Assembly (NCBI GenBank): GCA_951213105.1
Contig: OX578133.1
Coordinates: 144,329,051-144,393,050 of the forward strand
Direction: 5' to 3'
Length of the DNA: 64,000 nt
Origin: Amaurobius ferox
Taxonomy: Eukaryota > Arthropoda > Arachnida > Araneae > Amaurobiidae
A model generated the notes under the pieces. That model was not told the origin of the DNA, did no database searches, and saw only the letters and a program-made list of their open reading frames with translations. The translations under genes and the position numbers were made by a program. Shown piece after piece: positions 46,890 through 57,085 of this stretch (position 1 is its first letter; each line of letters begins with the position of its first letter).

Positions 46890-48190
46890 GCCATGTAACC
46901 GGCAATGAAAAGTAAAATTAATGCATATCTTTAAATATACAGTTTAAAAATAACAGTACTTGTTTTCATTTTAATTTTCTTTTCCTTTAAAAAAATATAA
47001 GTATATACAATGTGCAGTTGAACTATATAAATAGTAAATAGTTGTAATATATACTATGTATATAGTAGTCATAAATTATCAACAAATTTTCTGCAAATCA
47101 TAAATATGCATATTTTGTAACAAAGAGGGGGCTTAGTTTGATAACTACTAAACAAGTTGGATAAAATTAATCTAAAATACTATTTTCTGCAAGGAACATA
47201 TGGGGAGACAGTTAATTTTAGCATACCTCCTTAAAAGAAAGCTGGGATTATGGGTCCAACGGCTAGATGAAGACTTTCTCCTTTATAAATGGCCTTTGTA
47301 TGACGCCAGTTGTGGTTTTCTATTAAATGGTATCCTACTGTTTAAGTATTGTGTCATGTTAAGCAGACTAAATAATGGCCGAACTGAGATATTCTTATAA
47401 GCAACTTTAAATATTCGTCAAGTTCAATTTCGGTTTACCACATTGTCTATAAGGATTATAAACTGTCTTTATAGGAGGTAAAATGTGAAAAATTTGCATG
47501 CTTGGGAAAGTGAACAATTTGAGATGTAAGACAAATGAAGTTTGAAAGAAAATATAATCGTGTAATAAAATATCAAATTAAAATTATATTATCTCCTATT
47601 CCTTTAAATACTTTTCTGAATTAAAAAAAATAACTACAAAAATTTTAACTAATAGAAAAATACAAATAACGAAATGTGTTTTATATCACCGTTTAGCATT
47701 TTGCATTTTAAACATTTTAAATTTTAACCTTCATTTCCGGAATATTAATTTGTTTATTTGTATAGATAAAAACTTTTTATAAATTATAAAAAAGTTTTTA
47801 TAAATTATAATTATAACATATTGAAAACCCTGTGCCACGTTCAGATAGCTTTGTAGTAGAATTCTAATAAGCAGCTATTGAACCTGAAAGTAGATTCTTA
47901 TTTGGAAAAAAGCTACATTAAGGGTTAAAATGGATGGTTATTATATTCGTGGTAAATATTCATGTAAAAGCCAGATGATTCAATGCGTTACATAAAGTTA
48001 AAATAGCCGTAGTCAATTTCGTTGTTTGTGTTTTAACAGAAATATTAATAAGTGATACGTATAGTATACGCTTATACTGTGAAAACTCGTATGTAAAAAC
48101 AAACTCATGCGTACATAGTGCTTACACGTACGTAAAAAAAAGGATATACCTCGTATACCGTCCATGCGGACTTGAAAACATACGTGATAC
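46890..48190. other. AT-rich DNA, no supported feature
   Basis: The 66-codon frame at 47200-47400 is unrecognised. A short inverted repeat of aaaaagtttttata (47768-47805) is present. Nothing else. Confidence 0.35.
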
Positions 48191-48206
48191 TCTGTGTAAC
48201 ACGTGT

Positions 48207-48321
48207 TGAAAACCCAGACCTTCTGACTCATCCGAGGACATAGATAATCTATTTGGACGGACGGGTGTCGAAAGCCCAGACCATCCCACTCATCCGAAGA
48301 TACAGAGCAGCAAATTAGACG
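48207..48321 (-). repeat. Two tandem SINE tail modules
   Basis: Units of about 60 bp beginning gttgaaaacccagacc (48206) and gtcgaaagcccagacc (48268). Each contains actcatccgaggacata or actcatccgaagataca and ends in gacggacgggt or gacggctgggt. They match the mini-retroposon at 20349-20409. Confidence 0.8.
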
Positions 48322-48329
48322 GCTGGGTG

Positions 48330-48605
48330 TTGTTATTGTTGTTGGTGTTGAGACCCAGACCGTCCGACCTACAAGAAAGTTGTGAGGTAACTGCTTGGAC
48401 GGCCGGGAAGTGCTACCCAATCTAGACCGGAACCCAGTGGGGGAGGCATCCACAGGGACCGTTCCCTCCTTTCCCTACCAACAACCTCTCGGAAGGACTT
48501 ACGGACCCACATGTTTAACGTGATCGTACTCCGCATGAACACGGCGGCAGTTGTGGCAGCGTGCAAATCCATCGCGCAAACCACCGGGCTACAGCGCCCG
48601 CGTGC
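48330..48605 (-). mobile_element. SINE family S, minus copy
   Basis: Complementary tail gttgagacccagaccgtcc at 48347, body with ggaggcatccacagggaccg, head with gcgcaaaccaccgggc and ending at the cgcccgcgtgctg junction. It forms a near-perfect head-to-head inverted repeat with the next copy. Confidence 0.85.
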
Positions 48606-48609
48606 TGTT

Positions 48610-48870
48610 GGCACATTTCGGGCGCGGTGGCCCGGTGGTTTGCGCGATGGATATGCACGCTGCCACAACTGCCGCCGTGTTCATGCGGAGTACGATCACG
48701 TTAAACATGTGGGTCCATAAGTCCTCCCGAGAGGTTGGTGGTAGGGAAAGGAGGGTACAGTCCCTGTGGATACCCCCCCTGGGTTCCGGTCTAAATTTGG
48801 TGGCACTTCCCGGCCGTCTAAACGGTTACCTTACACCTTTCTGGTAGATCGGACGGTCTGGGTCTCAACA
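48610..48870 (+). mobile_element. SINE family S, plus copy
   Basis: Starts gttggcacatttcgggcgcg (48609), A-box-like gtggcccggtggtttgcg, degenerate B box gtgttcatgcgg, body, and tail ggtctgggtctcaacaataac. Colinear with the copy at 45268-45566. Tail joins directly to the 5S rRNA sequence. Confidence 0.85.
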
Positions 48871-48872
48871 AT

Positions 48873-48987
48873 AACAGCACGCGGTGTTCCCAGGTGGTCA
48901 CCCACCCAAGTACTAACCGCGCCCAATGCTGCTTGACGTCGGTGATCTAACGAGAATCGGTGGTTTCAGCACGGTAGGGTCGTTGGC
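48873..48987 (-). rRNA. 5S rRNA sequence, 3' end truncated by about 4-5 nt
   Basis: The minus strand reads GCCAACGACCCTACC..., CACCGATTCTCGTTAGATCA, then CGTCAAGCAGCATTGGGCGC, GGTTAGTACTTGGGTGGGTG and ACCACCTGGGAACACCGCGT, ending GCTGTT. This is colinear with animal 5S rRNA over about 115 of 120 nt. The internal promoter elements (A box around AAGCAGCATTGGGCG, C box around GGGTGGGTGACCACCTGGGA) are recognisable. Its last bases are replaced by the tail of a SINE and there is no T-run terminator, so it is probably a 5S-derived retroposon part or pseudogene rather than a working gene. Confidence 0.85.
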
Positions 48988-49084
48988 CTAGACGGCTGGG
49001 TGTTGTTGTTGAGACCCAGACCGTCCGACCTACCAGAAAGGTGTAAGGTAACCGTTTGGACGGCTGGGTGTGTACCACGTGTGT

Positions 49085-50204
49085 AAAATATACTTAGTAT
49101 ATTTTTACAATCAGGTGCACTTCATGATAAATGGAGGGAGATTGTCTGCCTGCAGAGAAATCCTGTTTCAGCATCGAATTCAAGCACCGATCTACGCCTG
49201 GATACTTTTAACTACTATTCATTGAGTTACTGAGCCATCAGATCTCTAAAATAGCACCCGCACAATTTAATCTCGAAGGTTAGATAAAGTTGATAACTGA
49301 AACCTGAAAAAACTGAAATTGGAATTTTCTAGGAATCCTATGATTTATTCCGGTCGTTTTATTTCATGCATAACTAGTTCGAACAGTATCCGATGGTATG
49401 TATCATGTATAAAAGTAGTGGAGGAATGGGGAAGGTGAAGAAACGATTTGCTTAACATTCAATTATTTTCAGTAAGTATAAAAGGTAAACAGAAAGGGTA
49501 AATATACTCTGTAAATTTTAAGATCAGAGACGGAGAAGACCCTAAATTTTACGAACATTTATTTATATAAGTTGATGAAACTTGGTGGTAAAACGCGCTT
49601 CAGCGGCAAAATCTGAAATTCGAAAATTTGAAGGAAAAGTAATATTTTTATATGCAGTAATATTTTTATATAACAGTATGAGAACGTGAAAATTGGATAT
49701 ACACAGTATTATAAAGTAGGTGAATGTTTTATGGATAAATTTAACCAAAAATGCATCAACATTCTTGTTTTAGAGTAATCAGCCATTTTCGAGATTTCAG
49801 AAATTTTACATTCCCCAAAGGGAACGCGATATCCCTCGAAATAAATAATGATATTCATAAAATTGTCCTAACACTTATTTTATGACGACAATAAACCTAT
49901 TAAATATCAGAGAGATCGAGTCATAAGAAGATTCAGTGCTGTAATTTATATTATTGTTTCCCCACATTACAAAATTGCTGTAGAGAAAATCAGATGGTGG
50001 ATGCATCAGATTTTTATTTTTTCATTTACCAGAATATCCGAATTTTTTTTTTCTGGTAAAATTCAAATTTTAGAATAATTCCCGAATTTTCATATTAAAA
50101 TTTGAATTTCAGAATAAGTATGTAATTGGATTTTACCTTCTATAATAACAACATAACTTTTCATAATGAAATCAAGCTTTCATTCACATAGTTTTTACTT
50201 ATAG
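49085..50204. other. AT-rich DNA, no supported feature
   Basis: Only short A/T-rich frames. A small direct repeat (aatatttttatat, 49637 and 49658) is present. Confidence 0.35.
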
Positions 50205-50365
50205 CTGCTAATGAAATTCTTCCGGAGTCACTCAATTTTTCATCACCACTTTCATTAGAAGATGACCCGCTACGACGAGCATTTAAAAATACCGAAGCAG
50301 AAAAGCCAATAACCATAATTTTATCAAAAGTGCGCGTATTTGCTGCATTTATGTATTCTCCCGAG
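50205..50365 (+). CDS. Possible exon, unidentified; both strands open
   Basis: A less AT-rich 161-bp segment. On the plus strand it follows an acceptor-like ttttacttatag (ending 50204), reads 53 codons (including NEILPESLNFSSPLSLEDDP and TIILSKVRVFAAFM) and ends at GAG before gtactg. On the minus strand the same segment is also open, preceded by ttacaatccag (50367-50377 as complement), and reads NARRSGSSSNESGDEKLSDS-like sequence. Composition suggests real coding DNA, but I cannot choose the strand or name a family. Confidence 0.25.
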
Positions 50366-50612
50366 GTACTGGATTGTAATTTGTAGCATTTTAATTTTCG
50401 GTTCGTATCTTTAGGGATTAATTTATTTCTGGGAATTGTTTTTCCATGGGCGAGAAAAAGTCATAAACTTACGGCAATTTCTGGTTAAGGAAAGAAGATT
50501 ACAAAATAATTATTCTGTTTTTGCCTTTTCTAAATTGAAACGTTTTAAAACATGTGATGTAAACAAAATATGTCTTTCCCTACCATTTTGGTAAAAGTTA
50601 GAAAATGTTTAT

Positions 50613-51312
50613 CGCTTTATCAGTTATCATCTCTTTATTTGCATCACTGATCATCACCTCTTCATCGCTTTACTTGCAGCTTTCTTTGCATTCATTTTAA
50701 ACTGATTATGGATGTTTTAGAAGTTCTGAGTTTATGAATGGTGATTCCGCTGCATTCTAACAGGAAAACAAAGCTTTCCAAACAATATTCGCTTTATCAA
50801 TTATCATCTCTTTATTTACACCACTGATCATCGCCTCTTCATCGCTTTATTTGCTGCTTTCTTTGCATTCATTTTAAACTGATTATGTATAGTTCTGAGT
50901 TTATGAATGGTGATTCCGCTGCATTCTAACAGGAAAACAAAGCTTTCCAAACAATATTCGCTTTATCAATTATCATCTCTTTATTTACACCACTGATCAT
51001 CGCCTCTTCATCGCTTTATTTGCTGCATTCTTTGCATTCATTTTAAACTGATTATGAATGTTTTAGAAGTTTTGAGTTTATGAATGGTGATTCAGCTGCA
51101 TTTTAACAGGAAAACCAAGCTTTCCAAACAATATTCGCTTTATCAATTATCATATCTTTATTTACATCACTGATCATCGCCTCTTCATCGCTTTACTTTC
51201 AGCTGTCTTTGCATTCATTTTAAACTGATTATAAATGTTTTAGAAGCTCTGAGTTTATGAATGGTGATTCAGCTGCATTCGAGCAGGAAAACTAAACTTT
51301 TCAGACAGCCAA
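50613..51312. repeat. 177-bp tandem repeat, four units
   Basis: cgctttatca starts units at 50613, 50790, 50959 and 51136 (spacing 177, 169, 177). The second unit lacks 8 bp where the others have gaatgttttagaag. Units 2 and 3 are almost identical, unit 4 is more diverged. A gcattcattttaaactgatt block is shared by all. Confidence 0.93.
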
Positions 51313-51319
51313 TTGCTTA

Positions 51320-51672
51320 AATTATTCACTTGTTTTAACGATTTAATTTTTTTGAATGTGTGTGAATTTTTTCTTTTCGAAGGGTAAGATAATGAGTGGC
51401 AAATTTAATAGCATTTTCTTATAATATTTTCCTATCTCCTGATAGTTCTATGGTTCTCTTTTGAACATTTGAAAGAACTATTATCTAAGTAATAACAGTG
51501 ACTATGAAATATCTTGAACACGAACACACAAGGTGCACTAGGTTATATAAATGGTAATTAAACATTTCATCAATGATAACTTCATAAATATGGTGCAAGA
51601 AGGACCAAAAACACTCCTACGGACCAGATGGACCACGTGAATAGGCTTAGTTTAAAGAGTTATATGTTATCC
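51320..51672. other. AT-rich DNA, nothing recognised
   Basis: No supported feature between the 177-bp array and the SINE. Confidence 0.3.
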
Positions 51673-51850
51673 AGCAAGCCGCTTCGGTAGGCGAGAGGAC
51701 TCTTGACTGCCGTGGTAGTATGTTCGAATCCTACCTGCAGGAATGGGTGTTGTAGTGTCGTTTAAGGGTGTACTGTGTTTCGCACCCTGTGGTGCATCAG
51801 GACAATGTCATACGATGTCAAAATGGTTCACGATTCGGCTGCTATATGTA
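51673..51850 (+). mobile_element. tRNA-derived SINE, second family
   Basis: tRNA-like head of about 67 nt: A-box-like cggtaggcgagaggac (51687), B box tgttcgaatcctacc (51721), then a body (gtgttgtagtgtcgtttaag; gcatcaggacaatgtc) unrelated to family S. An A21 run at 51906-51926 lies 60 bp downstream and may be its displaced tail. The head is not foldable as a normal tRNA with certainty. Confidence 0.6.
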
Positions 51851-51926
51851 ATTAGTTAATATTAAAAAAATGTTATTCAATAGTCTTGTTTAGGAAGTAT
51901 ATTCTAAAAAAAAAAAAAAAAAAAAA

Positions 51927-52789
51927 TTATCGACATTTATGATTTAAACGTAATCTTAAATAGCCTCAGCATAATATTTACAAGCAGAAAATTTTTAAAC
52001 TGGCACTGCGCCAAAATACGAAGCTAGCTCACATTTGGGGTTGATGAAAAGACACTCATTATATCTTTCTCCAATAAATTCTTACTGAATAAAGCCTGTT
52101 GATCGATGACGTCATAAAGCGCAACTGGGTTGATACAGATACATTTTTTTTGTGTCTGGCTCCGGTTTTTTACTGCTCCTTGTATATTGTATTTTATTTT
52201 GCCCCACGAAGCAACTTTTATGTCGGTTGTGATAAACGAAAGATAGACCATAATTCTGCATAAAATGGCTGTAAAAATTTATATACATGATTTCAAGTGA
52301 AATTTATATCAATGAATAAGATGAAGTTAAAGGCATTTGAGGTTGAAGTTACCTCTTAAAAGTTATTTTAAGCGATACATTGTTCAATCTTTTAATGTTC
52401 AAATTTCCGTTATAGTTTATTTTATTTGGTGTAGCACCCCTTTTTCTATATATTTATGTTTCGATACAACTACGTATCATGCGTTGTTTAGTAATACAAC
52501 AAAAATTATCTGATTGACCAACACATGATTTTTCATACAAATAAACAAATTCCTATATTCAGAGACCAAATAAGCTAGAGATTTCATACGACTACATCTT
52601 GGTCAAAATCAATAAGCTTATCGTTGTTGTTTATTATATTAAATATACAAAAGCTTATGAAAATCTCCTATGGGGAATTTTCACATTTCTTTTATGAGGT
52701 TTATAAGACAAAAATTTCACGAAGGATCTTTCATATGGTGATAGGTAGTGTGTACACTTAATTTTCGATGGAGTTATTAAACAGTTTTA
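51927..52789. other. AT-rich DNA with an unidentified minus-strand frame
   Basis: The 75-codon minus frame at 52024-52251 (GKIKYNIQGAVKNRSQTQKK, INPVALYDVIDQQALFSKNL) looks more like protein than its surroundings. No identity, no splice support. Confidence 0.3.
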
Positions 52790-53270
52790 TTCTCTGTTGC
52801 ACACTTATTTCGTACAGTCCTACACATTTTCGGAAAAACCAAAGTGGCACCTACAGAACCGGAAGTAGAAACCCTTAATGAATCCACCAACACCCTCCGA
52901 AATCTGATGCTGAATCTATATCAGTCATTGGCTAAGCTTTTTCTATAGCTATTCCTGAGAGATGGATGTTTCGAAGACTATTTTTAAAACCGAAGTGGAA
53001 AAAAGACTGGAAGTGAAAATCTTTGGTGAACCAACCTACCGCCTCTAAAATTTAATGAAAAATCTGTATCAGCTATTATCTAAGCTCTAGATATTACCCA
53101 TCTTGATAAACAGTTGTTTCAATGAAAATTAAATTTTTGAACCAGAAATAGAAAAAAAATTGAAGTAAAAATATTTAGTGAACCTTCCGAATTTGATGTT
53201 GAATCCATATTAGTCATCATCTAAGCTATATCTATAGCAGATCCTGAGAATTTAATGCGTACAAATATTT
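52790..53270 (+). repeat. Dispersed repeat related to 42040-42480
   Basis: Contains three diverged segments ending in variants of gctgaatctatatcagtcat / aaaatctgtatcagctatta / ttgaatccatattagtcatc at about 52910, 53066 and 53203, i.e. a roughly 140-155 bp internal period. Confidence 0.55.
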
Positions 53271-53981
53271 TTGCAAAGGCAATAGTATGACAAAATTTTT
53301 GCCACCAATAATCGAATACTAAATGCATATAATTTATTTTGACTAATCCTTACAGTTTTGACATCCTTCAGTTATTTTTGCATAAGAATAATTTGCCATG
53401 AGATAGTAAAATTTGAGGTTAAGAGTAGCACTACTATAATAATATGGGAAGGATTGATACACGATATTTGTTTAATATACATAATAATTCATGTAGTTTT
53501 TAATTTATTCATAAACTTGCAGTATACTCGTTCTTCGTATATAATATAAAAAAACTCACAAAAAAAACCACTCAATTATTCACAATTATTTGCAAATTCC
53601 TATAGTATTTATTCTACACGACATTGTTATTCAAAATATTCTATTAAAATATTTAATTTAATTCTCCTAAAAAGAGGCATAAGACTCTTTAATCTCGTCC
53701 TGGTCCCGTTTGTAAACAAATTTACAAAAAAGATGAAATTGGATCAATATATGTTAAAATGTAAATGCTATGAAATTGGATCAACCTATGCCAAAATGAA
53801 AGCGCTTAAATTTGGTATTAGAAGATATTCCCATACCATTTTCATTTTGTTTCAATATATGGATAAGCTCAATATATGAGTTTGAAAAATATTTTCAAAA
53901 AAACAAAAAAAACAAAAAAAAAACATATGACTTAGGAAATTGAAAATATTAATATTCCCAGTAACCTTTCAACCTGAATTA
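53271..53981. other. AT-rich DNA, no supported feature
   Basis: A related pair of phrases (gatgaaattggatcaatata / gctatgaaattggatcaacc) occurs near 53735 and 53768. No gene. Confidence 0.35.
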
Positions 53982-54069
53982 TACAGGGGGGTTAAAAAAA
54001 GATAGGCCAAACTTTACGAGGTAATAGTACACACCAAGCCAAGCATTTTCGTCATAGTTTACCGGGTCG

Positions 54070-54608
54070 GAAATAAAACATAAAGGCGCCAGTGGGCGCT
54101 TAATGGTGAAACCAATGAGGTGAGGCGAAAACACAAGTATGACTTAGAAGTTATAAAATGACGTTTAATAAACAATAAATATAGTAAGGGCTCAAAAGAG
54201 CGACCTCTAACCTGAATGCACGTCTGACAGCGGCGATGGAGGGATTGACGAACTCTCTCGAACAGACCAGGCATGTCGCGCACTTTAGCAGCAGCGGCCG
54301 AAATTCTGACTGCGAATTCCTCTTCCGATTCAAGGGGAGTTTCGTAAACGAGAGATTTGAGATATCCCTACAAAAAGAAGTCAAGACACGACGGATAGGG
54401 CGATCATGGGGACCAAGCTATGGGACCACCTTGCCCAATCTGCCGATTGCCAGAGCTGCCGATGCAAGTGTTTGAATGTTTGGAGCGATTGGGCAACAGC
54501 CTATGAGGGGAAAGTTTCTCTTACAGTCATTCTCTCTACCATTCCCATTTGCAGCTCCATAGATGAAATGCATATCGTTTTTTTCCCTACTTGTAAATTC
54601 CTCCATCG
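54070..54608 (-). pseudogene. Internally deleted mariner-type transposase (left arm)
   Basis: Minus strand. The ATG at 54606-54608 begins MEEFTSREKNDMHFIYGAAN, the N-terminal helix-turn-helix typical of a mariner/IS630-like group (DUF4817-like). After a deletion and frame changes the C-terminal block RDMPGLFERVRQSLHRRC and GRSFEPLL appears (about 54280-54190). The catalytic region is missing. Confidence 0.65.
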
Positions 54609-54835
54609 TCTCAAAAGTTGAAGCTGCGAATAACTGCTGCAAACTGATAAGGCCGTACATTCAGCGTTACGAAAATTTGCAAAAGGGTTCTTCTTCATCC
54701 CCAGATGAAATTTGCATACGTAGTTTCCTTCTTCAACCTGAAAATAACAACCAGAATGACGCTTTTAAATTTGCGGAGCGGCCGCTTCCCAACGAGTTAC
54801 CGCCCTGTAACGCCTTTTCGTTTCATTTCTGACTG

Positions 54836-55262
54836 ATGGAGGAATTTACAAATAGGGAAAAAGCCGATATAAATTTCATCTATGGAGCTGCAAATGGAAA
54901 TGGCAGAGAGGCACAACGACTGTACGGGGAACGTTTTCCCTATAGACGGTTGCCCAATCGTAAAGCATTCAAAAGCTTGCATCGACAGCTCTGGCAATCG
55001 GCAGATTGGGCGAGGTGGTCCCATAACTTAGTCCCCATGATCGCCCGATCTGTCGTATCTTGACTTCTTTTTGTAGAGATATCTCAAAACTCTCGTTTAC
55101 GAAACTCCCCTTGAATCGGAAGAAGAATTCGTAGTCAAAATTTCGGCCGCTGCTGCTAAAGTGCGCGACATGCCTGGTCTGTACGAGAGAGTTCGCCAAT
55201 CCCTCCATCGCCGCTGTCAGATGTACATTCAGGTTAGCGGTCGCTCTTTTGAGCCATTACTA
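54836..55262 (+). pseudogene. Internally deleted mariner-type transposase (right arm)
   Basis: Plus strand. The ATG at 54836 begins MEEFTNREKADINFIYGAAN, followed by NGREAQRLYGERFPYRRLPN, about 60 residues of the N-terminal DNA-binding region. Downstream, in another frame, come SEEEFVVKISAAAAKVRDMP and ERVRQSLHRRCQ to the end near 55260. The central DDE domain has been deleted. Mirror image of the left arm, with independent substitutions. Confidence 0.7.
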
Positions 55263-55463
55263 TAATTATTGTTTATTAAAAGTCATTTTATAACTTCTAA
55301 GTCATTCTTGTGTTTTCGCCTCATCTCATTGATTTCACCATTAAGCGCCCACCGGCGCCTTTACGTTTTATTTCCGACCCGGTAAACTATGACGAAAAAT
55401 GCTTGATTTGGTGTGTACCACTACCTCGTAAAATTTGGCCCATCTCTTTTTAATCACCCAGTA

Positions 55464-56104
55464 TAATCCACTCATAAATGCAATTAAGATAAAATTTATT
55501 GTTATAGAGATTTCTTAATTATTCAAATCGGAAAAGATTTAATACAAATCATCTGTTGTATAAACTCATTGGGTTTAATTCTGATTATCCACATACCATT
55601 TATTTTCTGCTGTATAAACACAGGTAGGTTTAATTCCGTTGTTTAACAACGTGATATCATTTTTTTTTCAAATGAACTTGAGGCAAAAATATCGTTTGCA
55701 TAATTCTATCTCTATGGGAGGTTCCATTAATATCTTGACAACCCCTGGGCCTAAAAATTATTAAACTTCTATTATTATTAAACTTCTGTATAGTACTTAC
55801 TAATCGATCTTTGTTCTGAGCGTTATATGCAGAATTTGGATAATCTAAAATGGATTGCACTCAGAAACCCACAGATGATCATTATCATCACATATCGTGC
55901 CTAGCCTAGTGGCACACAAGGCTTTACGCACAGATACAAACATATAATTTCACAAATGTTTATTTCGTTCCTTGTTAAGTGTTTAAACTATAAATCCATC
56001 ACAAACTTGATATAAATATTTTACAATGCGTGAAAATATGTGTTGCAAAAAGAGGAAAAAGAAATGGTTCTCATTCATAAGATGTTAAGTTTATTATTGC
56101 TTCC
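55464..56104. other. AT-rich DNA, unidentified minus frame
   Basis: The 67-codon minus frame at 55657-55860 has protein-like residues (ILDYPNSAYNAQNKDRLVST) but no identity or splice evidence. Confidence 0.3.
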
Positions 56105-56960
56105 TTTACATGCATAGTATAATGTATAGGGAAAGTATTGTGACGGGATCGAGAATTTCAAATTCGAGTTATCAACGGATCTACAAATTTTAAGCATCCC
56201 TGAACATGAATCTAATTTTATTGAGCTAATGTGTGTGGATCGGAGGGTTTCGAACGTAATTTATAATGATTATTACTGTGATTACTGGAATCCTATTGAT
56301 TTTAAACGCAATCAAATGTTCAGAAGACCTCCAAATGTATGAATGATGTATGAAAAAATTATAAAAAGATCATGATATTGAATAATGTTAAATAAATAAA
56401 CATTTCATACATAATGTTTCATTAGAAAACAAATATCAAAATTTTTAGAACGACAGCACAAACCGTTTTTGCATGTTTTTCAAACAAATGCACAAAATTT
56501 AAAAGAGTAGTAAGTATCGTCAAATATGTTCACTTTCAAAATGCAATATTATTTACATTGAGGCGTTCTATTCACGAGAAAGTGTGATTTTTGCAATAGC
56601 ATTGTATCTAGATGTCAAATATTTATGTGAGTAACAATAAATGATTTTGTTTGATCTCCTAAAGTCACCAAAGCATCAGATTTCAATTTTCGTGATTTTA
56701 ATTTAGTGCCAAAAACATTGTGGTACGATATTATTTTTCAGATACACATTTGGCGACTTTATACGCCTTATTACATAGCTGTCATAGTAACGAGATTTAA
56801 CTTTCCAAATTAAATAAAGAAAATTTAAATACATTGAGATGAGAAAATAGTTCAAATTTGGATTTAAAATTTTAGGAACCTGTTGATTGGAATTCAAATC
56901 ATCGGTTTTATATTAATTATTAAAATACTAAAATAGTTTAATATATGGACTATATTGCTT
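56105..56960 (+). repeat. Hairpin-ended dispersed repeat, 0.8 kb copy
   Basis: Begins atgcatagtataatgtatag and gggaaagtattgtgacggga at 56113, then aagcatccctgaacatgaat, tcctattgattttaaacgca, and later tttggcgactttatacgcc (56749, minus sense) and ggactatattgctta (56947). Parallel in order to 36640-37300 and 23040-23830. Confidence 0.55.
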
Positions 56961-57085
56961 AACTAATGCTAATTTTTCTTACAGTTGTTAACTTCCGAAC
57001 TATAGTTGGGTGTAATATAAGTTATTTTGATACTTTGAAAGAGTTTTACATGTTGTCATCAAGAAAAGGCTCACATCTTAATATA

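Larger units (their letters stand above)
48193..49082 (-). mobile_element. Composite SINE/5S retroposon inside one target duplication
   Basis: Direct repeats tgtgtaacacgtgt (48193-48206) and tgtgtaccacgtgt (49069-49082), 13 of 14 identical, bound 862 bp. Inside, from left to right, are two tandem SINE tail modules (minus, 48207-48321), a SINE copy (minus, 48330-48605), a SINE copy (plus, 48610-48870), a 5S rRNA sequence (minus, 48873-48987) and a further tail module (minus, 49003-49068). Outside the duplication the sequence returns to AT-rich DNA. Confidence 0.7.
53984..55461. mobile_element. Fold-back derivative of a mariner/IS630-type transposon
   Basis: Two arms of about 620 bp (53984-54610 and 54835-55461) are inverted repeats around a 220-bp spacer. 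Ends are caggggggttaaaaaaagat and the complement ctgggtgattaaaaagagat, with TA on both sides (53982-53983, 55462-55463). Each arm carries the start and the end of a transposase gene with the middle deleted, the starts facing each other. No catalytic core remains, so it would need a transposase from elsewhere. Confidence 0.82.

Noticed and set aside
48369..48847. Frames of 69-99 codons over the SINE pair
   Set aside because: Pure SINE sequence in both orientations; the similarity between them reflects the inverted repeat.
48873..48987. Working 5S rRNA gene
   Set aside because: The last bases are replaced, no T-run terminator follows, and it lies within a retroposon composite; a functional gene is unlikely though not excluded.
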